From assembly GCF_000234665.1 (NCBI RefSeq), contig NC_018305.1, forward strand, positions 246,035-273,291: a DNA stretch of 27,257 nucleotides, in the 5' to 3' direction. Of this stretch, positions 1 to 8,763 are shown piece by piece (the first letter of the stretch is position 1; the number at the start of each line of letters is the position of its first letter). The position numbers and the translations under genes are program-made. The notes below the pieces were generated by a model. It saw nothing but the letters and a program-made list of their open reading frames with translations, did no database searches and was not told the DNA's origin. The stretch is from Leishmania mexicana MHOM/GT/2001/U1103 (Eukaryota > Euglenozoa > Kinetoplastea > Trypanosomatida > Trypanosomatidae).

Positions 1-354
1 AACTTTATCATCGGCAACGCCGTCAGCCGCCTCATGCTGTTCCCCGCGCTGCAGCGCACCTACTTCATGGAGGAGTTCATCGACGTCATGGACGTGCTTA
101 TCAGCGGCCACGCCCCCGACACCCCCGCGCTCGCGCGCCTGCCGCTGTCGTTGTGCCAGGTAGAGCTCCAGACCTACGAGGACGTCGTCGCCTACTGCCT
201 CACGTTTGGCTACCTGCCTATCGCTCTGCAGCGCCGCATCGCTGACGTGCGCAACCCGTCCATCAACGGCCAACGCTTCGTGCTCACGAACCCGCCGCGC
301 GCGCTGCCAGTGAGCCAGCAGACGGACCTCCTCTTCTACATCACCCCAGGGTAG
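1..354 (+). CDS. BK/Slo-like potassium channel, C-terminal fragment (5' truncated by window edge)
   Basis: The frame is open from base 1 and stops at TAG 352-354, giving 117 residues. The ATG at 34 is internal, because similarity to the neighbouring channel begins before it: NFIIGNAVSRLM here matches SFMSGCVVCRHML of the gene at 1933-5295, followed by YF(M/T) and a D-V-(M/L)-(D/E) stretch. Both proteins end in the same signature, R-F-V-L-T-N-P-P here (274-297) and R-Y-I-I-T-N-P-P there, followed by an acidic residue and a hydrophobic end. This matches the tail of animal BK (Slo1) channels, where the last gating-ring segment ends in a T-N-P-P motif. The fragment begins just after the place where Slo1 carries its calcium bowl, so that site cannot be judged. 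It is expected to be an integral-membrane K+ channel subunit whose pore lies outside the window. The gene shares strand and orientation with the next gene, so the two are a tandem paralogous pair. Confidence 0.85.
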   Translation, partial: NFIIGNAVSRLMLFPALQRTYFMEEFIDVMDVLISGHAPDTPALARLPLSLCQVELQTYEDVVAYCLTFGYLPIALQRRIADVRNPSINGQRFVLTNPPRALPVSQQTDLLFYITPG

Positions 355-930
355 GGCCGCGCGGGCCGGCGCGCAGAAGTGGGGAGCGTCGTCATGGTGG
401 CCGGCCCCGTGCTGCAGCGATGATCACTGAGGCAAGGGTCAAGTTAGCGCGTGCGCCTATAGAGGTGCGTGGTGTGTGCGCACGCGCTTGCAGCTGTAGA
501 AGCTGAGCGAGGGAGGGGAGGAAGGTGGGCTGCTGCTGCCGCTGCCGCTGCTGTACGGCCACGGGGAGGGGGGAGGAGGCGCCTTCAGCATCGCCCTCGC
601 GGCGGCGAGTACGGCCAGGAGTGACACGGCCATGGTCGGTCGTGTCATCAAGCACCATTGCCTCGGCGACCTCGCCGCTGCAGCCTGGTACCCCTTCACC
701 CCCCCCCGGCGTCCTGGCAGGGCTGCCACGACACCGACTAGAGGTTGCTCGAACGGTGGCCTGGTCATGGGTTATGTTTCGAACACGGCACCAGGCGTTC
801 TCCGCTGCGTCGTGCGTCCAGGTCGGCGTCGAGTACACACCGTCTCTACAGAACGCGAACCCCCGGAGGTCGACGGCCTGCTCGTGGCTCGCATCGACGC
901 CTCGTGCGGACGTGGACAGACGCGTACGGC

Positions 931-1053
931 ACCACCACCACCACCACCCACCACCACCCTTCCCAACAAAAGTTCCCGCGCGCTGTTCCTGTCCTTTCGA
1001 TCTCCTGCGCCCGGCGGTGGGCAAGAAGGATGGAACAGACGGTGGTGGTGGTG
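931..1053. repeat. Inverted CAC/GTG triplet runs
   Basis: A CAC-triplet run occupies about 931-958 on the plus strand, and a complementary GGTGGTGGTGGTG run lies at 1041-1053. Around 13 bases could pair across a loop of about 90-100 bases in an RNA or single strand. This lies in the likely 3' UTR of the upstream channel gene. A structural role is only a possibility, because triplet runs of this kind are common in GC-rich trypanosomatid intergenic DNA. Confidence 0.4.
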
Positions 1054-1330
1054 AACGGATGCGGTGCTGTTGTCGGAGCAACGCGGCGGTGCGTGAGCGA
1101 GTTGGTGCGGGGGGTGAGGTGGGCCGATGCCGAGCGCATCGGCGGTGACCTGTCGGCTGCGCACGCTTGATGGACATCAACACCAAACGAGAAGAGGAAA
1201 GCCCTCAAGAGGAGATGGAGGCGGGAGGAGAAGAACCCGAGCAAGTCCCGCAGCCGCACACGCACGCGCGCATCACAACTCGAGGCTACCAGGTGACCGG
1301 ATGAACCGGGTCGACATGGGACGTTCTTCT

Positions 1331-1365
1331 CACACACACACACACACACACGCGCGCGCGCGCAC
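1331..1365. repeat. Alternating (CA)10(CG)n microsatellite, possible Z-DNA former
   Basis: Ten CA dinucleotides (1331-1350) run directly into about six CG dinucleotides (1351-1362) and a final CA. This gives about 35 bases of uninterrupted pyrimidine-purine alternation. Such tracts are classic candidates for Z-DNA and for slippage. It sits about 70 bases upstream of the pyrimidine tract at 1436-1475, within the intergenic region. Confidence 0.85.
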
Positions 1366-1435
1366 CTCTCCCTCTCTCCCTGTGTCGCGGCGGCGGCGAT
1401 ACCCATGCCTCTGTCCTTGAGATGTTGTGCATCTA

Positions 1436-1505
1436 CCCCCCCCCTCCCCCTCCCCCTCTCCCTCTCCTCCCTCTCGGCGCGCTCTCCTGCTTCGCGCCAT
1501 CACAG
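1436..1505 (+). promoter_or_regulatory. Strong polypyrimidine tract with AG: candidate trans-splice acceptor
   Basis: A 40-base pure C/T tract (1436-1475) is followed by the first downstream AG at 1504-1505, in a CACAG context. This is the textbook layout for spliced-leader addition in trypanosomatids. If used, it rules out ATG 1405 as the channel start, because that ATG would be removed. It would also leave a 5' UTR of about 430 bases with upstream ATGs at 1515 and 1527 that open a short frame to 1682. That makes the second candidate acceptor near 1895 attractive as well. Only spliced-leader RNA mapping can decide. Confidence 0.55.
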
Positions 1506-1792
1506 GGTACGTCGATGCGGAAGTCCATGCCACCCACACCCATCCCTTGCTTTCCATCCCTTCGTGTTCCGAGTGACTCCACGCCCCTCCGCTTCACAAC
1601 CACCGCCACCGCCGCCGCCACTCCTCCCCTGCGCCTGTCGGACACGCGCACTGCGCATACCAAGAGGTGGAGGGCGGGGTAGAGACAAGGTGACGGCAGA
1701 GCGCTGTGGTGGACCCGGGGCACCGATACTGGTAAGGTGTAGGTGTGTGGGTGGGTGTGTGGGTGTCTGTGGGTCTTCTCTTGCGGTGTCGG

Positions 1793-1895
1793 CTGCTGCT
1801 GCTGCTGCTGCTGCCCCCCCCCCCTCCGCCGTCCGCCGCTGCCTCGCGCAATCTTCGCTTCTCGACATACACATGCCTGCGTGCCTCCCCGGTAG
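1793..1895 (+). promoter_or_regulatory. CTG run, pyrimidine-rich stretch and AG: alternative trans-splice acceptor
   Basis: Seven CTG triplets (1793-1813) lead into a long C run and pyrimidine-rich sequence. The first AG afterwards is the TAG at 1893-1895. Splicing there would remove ATG 1873 and leave ATG 1933 as the first start, with a 5' UTR of about 37 bases and no upstream ATG. The tract is less pure than the one at 1436-1475, but the outcome is simpler, and this is the reason 1933 was preferred as the start. Confidence 0.45.
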
Positions 1896-1932
1896 CCGTG
1901 CGGCATCACGCGAGAAGAGGGAGGCGTCGTCG

Positions 1933-4900
1933 ATGACTGACGCGTCGCCGGTGATGCCGCCGCCAGATGGCGCAGCAACGCCCATCATTGTCGTCCCCAC
2001 CGCCGAGGACCCGGACGCCGCCGTGACCGACGTGCACCTCAGCGCGAAGGTGTTCATGGTCAACCTCGGCCAGGATGTGCAGACAACGGTGCTTGGCCGC
2101 TTCCGAAACCTGCAGGGCGGCGTCCACTCACAGCTGCGCAACCTGCAGAACAACCTTGTCAACCTGCGCCACTCCACCGGCATCCCGGCCGAGGCGCTGC
2201 ACAACCGCTGGGTCTACCACTACAACCACTCTGCCCTCGGCATCCACAGTCTCCGTAAGCTGTTCGACGTCATCGAGCAGCGCTACTCCCATGTCTCTAT
2301 CCTCCTGCTCTTGTGCAACGTCGGCCTCGAGGCCGCCGCCTTCGCCATCTACCTTCACGTGCAGAACGGCCACGTCACGGAGGACTGGCGGGAGTTTGAC
2401 TGGGGCCTCGACTACTTCATCGCCGAGGTGCTGCTCAGCGCCGTCTTCATGGCCAGCTGGATCTCGCTGCTGGCGGTGGAGGCTAAGAAGTGGAGCTACC
2501 TACTCAACACGCGCTCCCTCATGAACTACCTCAGCAGCGGCTGGATGCTGCTGCTCGCGCTTGCCGCGCTCCTCACGCTGGACCGGGCCTGGACGCACGT
2601 CTACGCACCCATGTTCCTGCGCGTGTGGTGGCTGCACGAAAGCCTACTGTCGCTGCTCAACTACCCGCAGGTCAGCGTCTACTTCACCGAGAACCGCCTC
2701 GAGATGGTGCGCTCCATGATCCAGTGCATCGCCGTCGTCGGCATCAGCGTCGGCATCCTGCAGGCCGTCGAGAGCTTCTGCGGCGACCCTGTCGAGTACT
2801 TCGACGTGATCTACATGATGCTGCTGTCCTTCTCGTCCATCGGCTACGGCGACGTGACGCCGCTCACGGTGCAAGGCCGCCTTCTCATGATCATCTTCAT
2901 CGGTGTCGGCTTCAGCTACTTCGTCCCCATCTTGCAATACGTGGCCGACCTCGGCGTGTACCACCTCTCCTACGCGTACTACGCCACGTGGCTCAAGCGC
3001 ACAGACCACGTCGTAATATGCGGTCACCTCGGCTACAACGAGCTGCGCATGCAGCTGAAGAACATCTTTGCTGAGGACCGGCATTACCTGAACATGAGTG
3101 TGGTGCTGCTGCTCCGCGAGCAGCCGTCCGCCCAGGTGCTGCTGCTGCTGAACTCCCCCAAGTACCGCAGCGCGGTGCACCTCCTCGTCGGCGATCCGGG
3201 GGTCCCGACGGACCTCGATCGCTGCAACGCGCGCGGTGCCTCGGCCATGTTCCTCTTGGGTGCGGGCACCAACTCCAGCTACTACAGCGACTACGACCTG
3301 GCCGCGCAGACCATGACTGTCAACGCGCTCGTCCCCGATCTTCCGCTGTACATCCTGCTGCACCGCTCACGCTACACCAAGTCCTTGATGCCAAGTCGCG
3401 CCAATGTGCTGGAGTTCGAGCGACTGAACCACAACCTGCTGGGGCTGGGCTGCGTGCTCCCGGGCATGATACCCCTTGTCGCCAACCTCATGCGCATGTT
3501 CGACCCCATGACGACCGAGGCCCTCTGGGAGCTCCGCGACTTCAAGGATCTCTTCGGGTTCAGCGGCAGCGAGGCGAGCTTGCGCGCGATGCGGAAGATG
3601 TTGGCGCGCAAACGCCCCATGCTCACCTACGGCGCCGCGACGATCGAACTGGACCTCGGCGCGGAGCCGGACTGGATGAGCACGTACGAGGCGTCACTCG
3701 CCCAGCACGTGGACACGGTGGCGGCGCCGCCGCCGGTGCAGCGGGGCCACTTCACCGTCGTCAGCCTGGCACGCCTGCTGTACCGAACCGATATAACGCT
3801 CATCGGTGTTGTGCGCAGCAGCGGAAGCGGCGACAGTGTCGTCGAGCTGGCACCGCGCGGCTCGCTGGTCGGCGTGAAGAAGCTCATCGTCATCTGCGAC
3901 GTGCGCCGCGCCGCGCAGGAAATCGTGAACGAGGTTGTCAGCGATGCCACGCGCGGCAGCACCAGCAGCGCCGCGGCCGGCGCCCCCACCATCCGCCCGC
4001 CACCGCCGGCCGGTGTGCAGGCCACCGCCGTCACGGTTGTGCCCATCCCCGCCAGAGAAGACGCCGGCGCTGTGTGGAACTCCAGCGCCACGGCCACCAC
4101 CATCGCGCCCACCCCGCGCGCCAGCCAGACGCCGCTGAAGCCAGTGACGCCACCCGCCACAGCCACAGCAGCGACCGTTATCGGCGCCAGCGCGGCGGAA
4201 CTGCCGCGGCAACCGCACCGTGTGGCGTCCCAGCGCACTACAGAGGCGCGGATGCCGCACACGGTCTCACGCCTCGCGCTCCGTGCCGCCACCGCCGCAG
4301 ACGACGAGGACGCGGTGTATTGCGCCCACCCGGCTTGCAAGGCCGCCAGCGTAGGCGCACCGGCCACGGTAACCCCGTCCTCGCCGATATTCGCCCCCGC
4401 CGCGCACAGCGTGCTGCGCGTGGAGCCGGACGTGCACCACCTCGCCAACCACTACGTCTTCATCGACCTCTCCAGCGCACACGAACGCACGAACTGGTCG
4501 CGTGAGGCCGCCGTCGAGTCGCGCACCGCCAAGGCGGCCGACTACTACGACATCATGCGCCCGGTGCGCCAGCACGATCCCGACAGCAACATCGTGCTGC
4601 TCGCGAACGACACCAACTACGACAGTCTCATCAACATGTGGGACGAGGAGGACGTCACCGGCTCCCTCATAGTTGTGCAGGGCTGCGGCCTCTTCACATC
4701 TGACCTGCGCCGCTGCAACGTCGCCAAGGCGGCCGCCGTCGTCATCTTCTGCGCCGGCGATCGCTGCGACGACCACGGCGACTCGCTCTCGGTACTCGTC
4801 ATGCAGCTGGTGCGCGAGCTCATCGACGAGGACACGCCCGGCAGCGCTGCCGACATCCCCATCGTCGTCGAGGTCGATCACGCCGAGCTGGTGCCGCTTT

Positions 4901-5295
4901 TGGCGCCCGCCATGACCGTCGCCAAGGACGCCAAGACGGCGGAGTGGGTGTTGGAGCCAAGTTTCATGTCCGGCTGCGTCGTGTGCCGCCACATGCTCGA
5001 CACAGGCCTGCAGGAGATGTACTTCACTCCCGAGCTGCACGACGTGCTAGAGCAGCTGCTGTCGTCCAAGTCCGAGTCGCTGCTCGTCACCGTCATGGCG
5101 CCGGACGCGGCGTGGACCGTCTACGAAGACGCCACGTCGTTCGCCCTCGACAACGCCCTGCTGCCGCTCGCCATCCACCGCTTCCACGAGATGATCGGAG
5201 GCGCCACCAGCATTTCCTTCCGCTACATCATCACCAACCCGCCGCCCTTCTTCCCGCTGCACCCCGACGACTTCATCTACTGCCTCAAGCTGTGA
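1933..5295 (+). CDS. BK/Slo-like potassium channel with tandem RCK-type gating ring
   Basis: Putative K+ channel alpha subunit of about 1120 aa in a cellular membrane. Hydrophobic segments lie near residues 118-143, 161-184, 197-219, 228-242, 258-282 and 315-341. The pore helix and selectivity filter S-I-G-Y-G-D-V lie at about 302-308, between the last two. A first RCK domain starts near 357 (H-V-V-I-C-G-H-L-G-Y-N-E, a Rossmann-like start). A second starts near 840-880 (N-I-V-L-L-A-N-D). They are separated by an Ala/Thr/Pro-rich low-complexity linker at about 665-820. The tail R-Y-I-I-T-N-P-P (from 1097) matches Slo1 ends. Oddities: the S4-like segment F-L-R-V-W-W-L keeps a single Arg, and the Asp-rich calcium bowl expected just before E-P-S-F-M-S-G is absent. 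The open frame extends up to 1405, but that N-terminus is low complexity and lies upstream of likely splice acceptors. ATG 1873 (1140 aa) is the alternative start. The gene is paralogous to the fragment at 1-354. The family call is firm; ligand and voltage dependence are unknown. Confidence 0.93.
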   Translation: MTDASPVMPPPDGAATPIIVVPTAEDPDAAVTDVHLSAKVFMVNLGQDVQTTVLGRFRNLQGGVHSQLRNLQNNLVNLRHSTGIPAEALHNRWVYHYNHSALGIHSLRKLFDVIEQRYSHVSILLLLCNVGLEAAAFAIYLHVQNGHVTEDWREFDWGLDYFIAEVLLSAVFMASWISLLAVEAKKWSYLLNTRSLMNYLSSGWMLLLALAALLTLDRAWTHVYAPMFLRVWWLHESLLSLLNYPQVSVYFTENRLEMVRSMIQCIAVVGISVGILQAVESFCGDPVEYFDVIYMMLLSFSSIGYGDVTPLTVQGRLLMIIFIGVGFSYFVPILQYVADLGVYHLSYAYYATWLKRTDHVVICGHLGYNELRMQLKNIFAEDRHYLNMSVVLLLREQPSAQVLLLLNSPKYRSAVHLLVGDPGVPTDLDRCNARGASAMFLLGAGTNSSYYSDYDLAAQTMTVNALVPDLPLYILLHRSRYTKSLMPSRANVLEFERLNHNLLGLGCVLPGMIPLVANLMRMFDPMTTEALWELRDFKDLFGFSGSEASLRAMRKMLARKRPMLTYGAATIELDLGAEPDWMSTYEASLAQHVDTVAAPPPVQRGHFTVVSLARLLYRTDITLIGVVRSSGSGDSVVELAPRGSLVGVKKLIVICDVRRAAQEIVNEVVSDATRGSTSSAAAGAPTIRPPPPAGVQATAVTVVPIPAREDAGAVWNSSATATTIAPTPRASQTPLKPVTPPATATAATVIGASAAELPRQPHRVASQRTTEARMPHTVSRLALRAATAADDEDAVYCAHPACKAASVGAPATVTPSSPIFAPAAHSVLRVEPDVHHLANHYVFIDLSSAHERTNWSREAAVESRTAKAADYYDIMRPVRQHDPDSNIVLLANDTNYDSLINMWDEEDVTGSLIVVQGCGLFTSDLRRCNVAKAAAVVIFCAGDRCDDHGDSLSVLVMQLVRELIDEDTPGSAADIPIVVEVDHAELVPLLAPAMTVAKDAKTAEWVLEPSFMSGCVVCRHMLDTGLQEMYFTPELHDVLEQLLSSKSESLLVTVMAPDAAWTVYEDATSFALDNALLPLAIHRFHEMIGGATSISFRYIITNPPPFFPLHPDDFIYCLKL

Positions 5296-5333
5296 CCCGG
5301 TTGGGGCGCGCCGCGCGCATGTCTGTCCCGTTG

Positions 5334-5350
5334 TCTTTGTTGGACAAAGA
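5334..5350 (+). other. Small perfect hairpin just after the channel stop codon
   Basis: TCTTTGT, loop TGG, ACAAAGA forms a 7-bp stem about 40 bases after the stop codon, inside the likely 3' UTR. Protein-coding genes in trypanosomatids do not use hairpin terminators, so any role would be in mRNA stability or processing. It may be chance. Confidence 0.4.
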
Positions 5351-7245
5351 AATTAAACGCGCCCACCGGCTAGCATGGCCCCCGCCCGGCCGGCACACCC
5401 GCCGCCGTCCCCCGACCCGGGGGGTGAGGGAGGGAGGGAAACACACCCCGTGCCCCCCCCCACCACCACCCAATGACATCCACCACCACCACCTCCTCCT
5501 CCTCCCCTTTCGCCCGCACACACGGCACGCCAACGCAGACCCCGCCGTCACCCGGCCCCCGGGCGGCGCCGCGCCGATCGGCACGATAGGGGGGGAGGGG
5601 GCGGGCGGATAGCGTGAAAGACGGAGGCCGCGCACAGACGACTGACCCGGCGAATGGCCGCAACGCACGCCCACCGACACCCTGCGCCAGGCTACGGACG
5701 ACAGCAAATTCATGTCCGCAGCGGAATAAACACGCTCCAGAAAAGGCTTCTACCAGAACAGGGCCTTACACCCGGCGCTATGTGCATCTCCCCCCCCCCC
5801 TTCTTCTTCCACTTGAGCAACGCCACCCCCGAACGCCCGAGGCACAGGCAAAACCCGCTTCCACCGCTTTACCTTCCCCAGCTACGTGTGTTTTCGCTGC
5901 CCCGCTGCTTTCTTGTTTTTTTTTGGGGGGGGGCTGTCGGCAAACAAAGGCGCCACACACACACACACGCCGCCGCGCTTTGCCACCTCTTTGGGTCCCG
6001 TGGAAACTTTGCATTTTGCCTCGCACGCGTCTTCCGCCCCCCCCCACTCACCCACCCAAGCCCGCACCCCTCCTTTGGCCAACACGTCTGCTTCCCCACC
6101 CCACCCCCATCGGCGCAGAGAGAAAGTTCTACCTATTTCCCTGGAAGGCCTTCGCCCTTTTCTTTTTTCGGCCGGCGGGGTTTCCGGTTATGTTCCCCTG
6201 TCGGGGGGGGGGGCGCCGCAAGCCCCGGCGACGGTCTCTGGGGCACGCGCAAATTTCCATAGCATGCCCCTGTGAAACGGAAAAAGGCCGGCCACCAGAG
6301 GGCCGCATCACGAGGGGCACGGTGCGCGCACAGAGCGCCACATGGAAACGGAAGATTTCACGCGACAGTGGTGCGCAAACCGCGCCGTCCCGCGTCACCC
6401 TCCCCCCAAACACACCCCCACGCACACCTTTGGGGGCGCACCTGGCCCTGGCAGCCCAGCGGCCACGGCCAGGCTTTCGCAACGAGTGATCCGCACGGCG
6501 GGGGGAGAAAGAGGCCCCAGCGAGAAGCAGACGAACGGGGCAGGCCGGCAGCCCGGGGGACCCGTGGCCAAACAAAAAAACACCCGCCGCCACGGCGCGC
6601 ACCCCCCCCATCACCACCACCACCCGACACGAGGCGATCTGGCCACGAAGGCGAAAAGTCCCACGAAGACCGGCCCTTTGCCCCGGTAGCCGAAAGAGGC
6701 CGACAGAAACACCCGAAAGGCGCACGAATTTGAAACAAAAACCAACCCGGCAGGGGGGGCGTCGATCCCCAGACCCCTTCCCCGCCCAGCAAAGCGAGCA
6801 GGTCCGAAAAAACACCCCTGCGCTTTACGGCTGCTTTTTTTTTGCTGCTTTTCCCGGGAACAAGGGCCGCGCGGCCCGGGGAAATTTGGGCCCCGGGGCA
6901 TTTGACCCCCCCCGCTGCCCCCCCCCCAAAGGCGGCGCGGCGAAAGGCCGCCCGGGCATTGAAACACCGGGCCGCCGCGTTTGGAAAAGGGGAAAAGAAA
7001 GGTTTCCGGGGGCGTCGGGCGGTCCCAAGGACCCCCGCCGCGCCAAAAAACCACCCCCACGCCCCCGAAGCATTGCGGCGCGGCCGGGCAAAAGGGAAAC
7101 GCGGTGACAGCCCCCAGTGGCGGGGGCGCGGAAAGCGGTGGGGGGGGTATAAACCACCGCCCCCGCCACACAAACACACAGACGCGCCCCCATCCCAAAC
7201 AGCAACTTTCGCGCAACAACCCGGCACCAAAGCCTTTCCAGAACC
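5351..7245. other. GC-rich intergenic region, no gene recognised; consensus quality suspect
   Basis: No coding region is supported. All open frames on both strands translate to Arg/Pro/Gly-rich sequence with no recognisable domain. A pyrimidine tract at about 5788-5813 could be the trans-splicing signal of a downstream gene. From about 5790 on, long homopolymers become frequent: T9 directly followed by G9 at 5916-5933, G11 at 6203-6213 and T9 at 6835-6843. By length, the N-terminal 150-180 codons of the DCP gene should lie at roughly 6700-7245, but nothing recognisable is left there. Confidence 0.6.
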
Positions 7246-8763
7246 CAAGCTTTTGAAGGAACACAAACAACCCGCTGCCCCGGAAAGAGCGGCCGCGGGG
7301 GGTGGCGAGCCACGACGCCGCGGGGAAAGGACGGGAAAAGGCACATCGCAAACCCCCGCCCCCCCCCTTGCGTCATTACCCCGGGCCCGCCGGCTTCCCC
7401 CCCCCCCCGCCCCGAACCACGGGCCCACCAACGCGAACACGGCGCGGAAGCAGCCGCCAGCGTCCCTGAGGGAGAACGGGGGGCCCCACCACCTGTCCGC
7501 GGAAAGCCCTTAGGGCGGCGGACACGGGGGCCACCGCGGATGTCGCGCCGCTGCGCCTGAAGCGGGCGAAGCTTCCCGGCAAGAAGAGCTTTGCCCCGTG
7601 GCGGCCCCAGAACCAGATGGCCGACCCGGGCATCTACGGAGGCCTTGCTGCGCGGTATGGGCGGCGCAGCGGCATCGAGGGTGAAGGGGGGGGTGGCGGC
7701 CGACATCAAGCGAATGATTCGCGAGGAGGGCGGGCGCGCAAGCAGCAGCAAGACCCCGACGAGAACAAGAGGAAGCCCCACTTGGAGCCGAACAACGCGC
7801 TTGGGAGCGGCGTGCCCCACACGGCGGGGGAGCCGTACGGCGTGACGATGCGGCGGCGCACGGATCCGCCGGCGCGCCACCCCAACGCCATGACGTTTGG
7901 GATGTTCGGCTGCCCGGCTGACCCTCTCGCCATCCCCCCCCTTGGCCCATACCCGCGCGCAAGGGGGCGCGGGGGTGCGCGGATGACCTTTCCTGTTCAC
8001 CAGAGCCCTCCCCTTTGCCAGAAGCCGGTCGCGCACGACGCGCTGAACATTTGGAAGCCGGCGGAAGGCACGCCAGACTTTCTTGGCCGCAATGACGGGA
8101 CGACACTCTTTCACGAGTTTGGCCACGGACTTCACGGCATCCCAAGCAACCCCAAGCACTCGACTCTTCCAGGCACAAACCCCGCCCGCGACCTCCCCGA
8201 GTTTCCATCGCAGAACAACGAGCACTGGGGTGCGCACGACGCTGTGCTGGGGAACTGCGCCCTTCGCTATGAAAAAAAGGGGCCGATCCCGCGGGCGCCG
8301 GTGGATCGCACAAAGGCGGCCGGGGCACGCAGGGCCAGGTTTCACACCACCGAGGTGGCCAGGGCGGCGCAGCTTGATCTGTGAATGGAACTGGTCTGGG
8401 AAACGGCTGTGCCGGCACCAGAGGTGATGGGAAGATGCGGTGGCTGGGTGTCGTGGTGTCGAAACAACTGAGGCGCCGAAACCCCACCATAGGGGGTGCC
8501 CCGGGCACACTTTTTCTGGCGCATACGTCCCGAATTACCGGGTGTACGAGTGGGCGCTCGCCCTGGATTGGGATGGTTTCGGATGGTTCCCGGAGGACGG
8601 CGGGCTTTTTCCGGAGAACGATCACCACCTGCGCAGGAGCGTTCTCTCTGTGGGAAGCTCGGTGGGCCCAAACGTTGCGCAGGAAAAGTTCACCGGCCGC
8701 AAGACAAGCACGAAGGCGTTTCTGCGCCCCCACGGCCTGCTGGAGAAATGGCGGAGGCGTTGA
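7246..8763 (+). pseudogene. DCP: Dipeptidyl carboxypeptidase (peptidyl-dipeptidase, family M3), broken copy
   Basis: M3 zinc peptidases of this type remove C-terminal dipeptides. Pieces of the protein appear in order in different frames. K-L-L-K-E-H-K-Q (about 7246) and Q-P-P-A-S-L-R-E-N (about 7448) share one frame. K-R-A-K-L-P-G-K-K-S-F-A-P-W, up to Q-N-Q-M-A (about 7560-7620), is in a second. A-A-D-I-K-R-M-I-R-E-E-G-G (about 7692-7730) is in a third. From about 7740 to 8384 the frame returns to the second. The zinc site H-E-F-G-H (8112-8126) is intact, and the third-ligand Glu of L-P-E-F-P-S-Q lies 29 residues after the first His, the family spacing. A TGA at 8382-8384 interrupts the frame right after A-Q-L-D-L. 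The C-terminal part (about 8500-8763, G-A-Y-V-P-N-Y-R-V-Y-E-W-A then G-R-K-T-S-T-K-A-F-L) is shifted again and ends at TGA 8761-8763. The N-terminus is unrecognisable. Substitutions toward runs of C and G suggest sequencing error as an alternative to real decay. Family assignment is confident; the pseudogene status is not. Confidence 0.8.

Larger units (their letters stand above)
355..1435. other. Intergenic region between the two channel genes
   Basis: No gene is supported here. Several overlapping open frames of 100-260 codons exist on both strands, but their translations are Arg/Pro/Ser/His-rich low-complexity sequence without recognisable domains, as expected from GC-rich non-coding DNA. 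The stretch should hold the 3' UTR and polyadenylation site of the upstream channel gene. In trypanosomatids the poly(A) site is set by the downstream splice acceptor rather than by a fixed motif, so it cannot be placed. It contains CAC/GTG triplet runs and an alternating CA/CG tract, listed separately. Confidence 0.6.

Noticed and set aside
1405..1932. N-terminal extension of the channel (start at ATG 1405)
   Set aside because: The sequence is low-complexity Pro/Ser/Arg and poly-Ala from microsatellites, and it lies upstream of or across both likely splice acceptors. It has no resemblance to channel N-termini.
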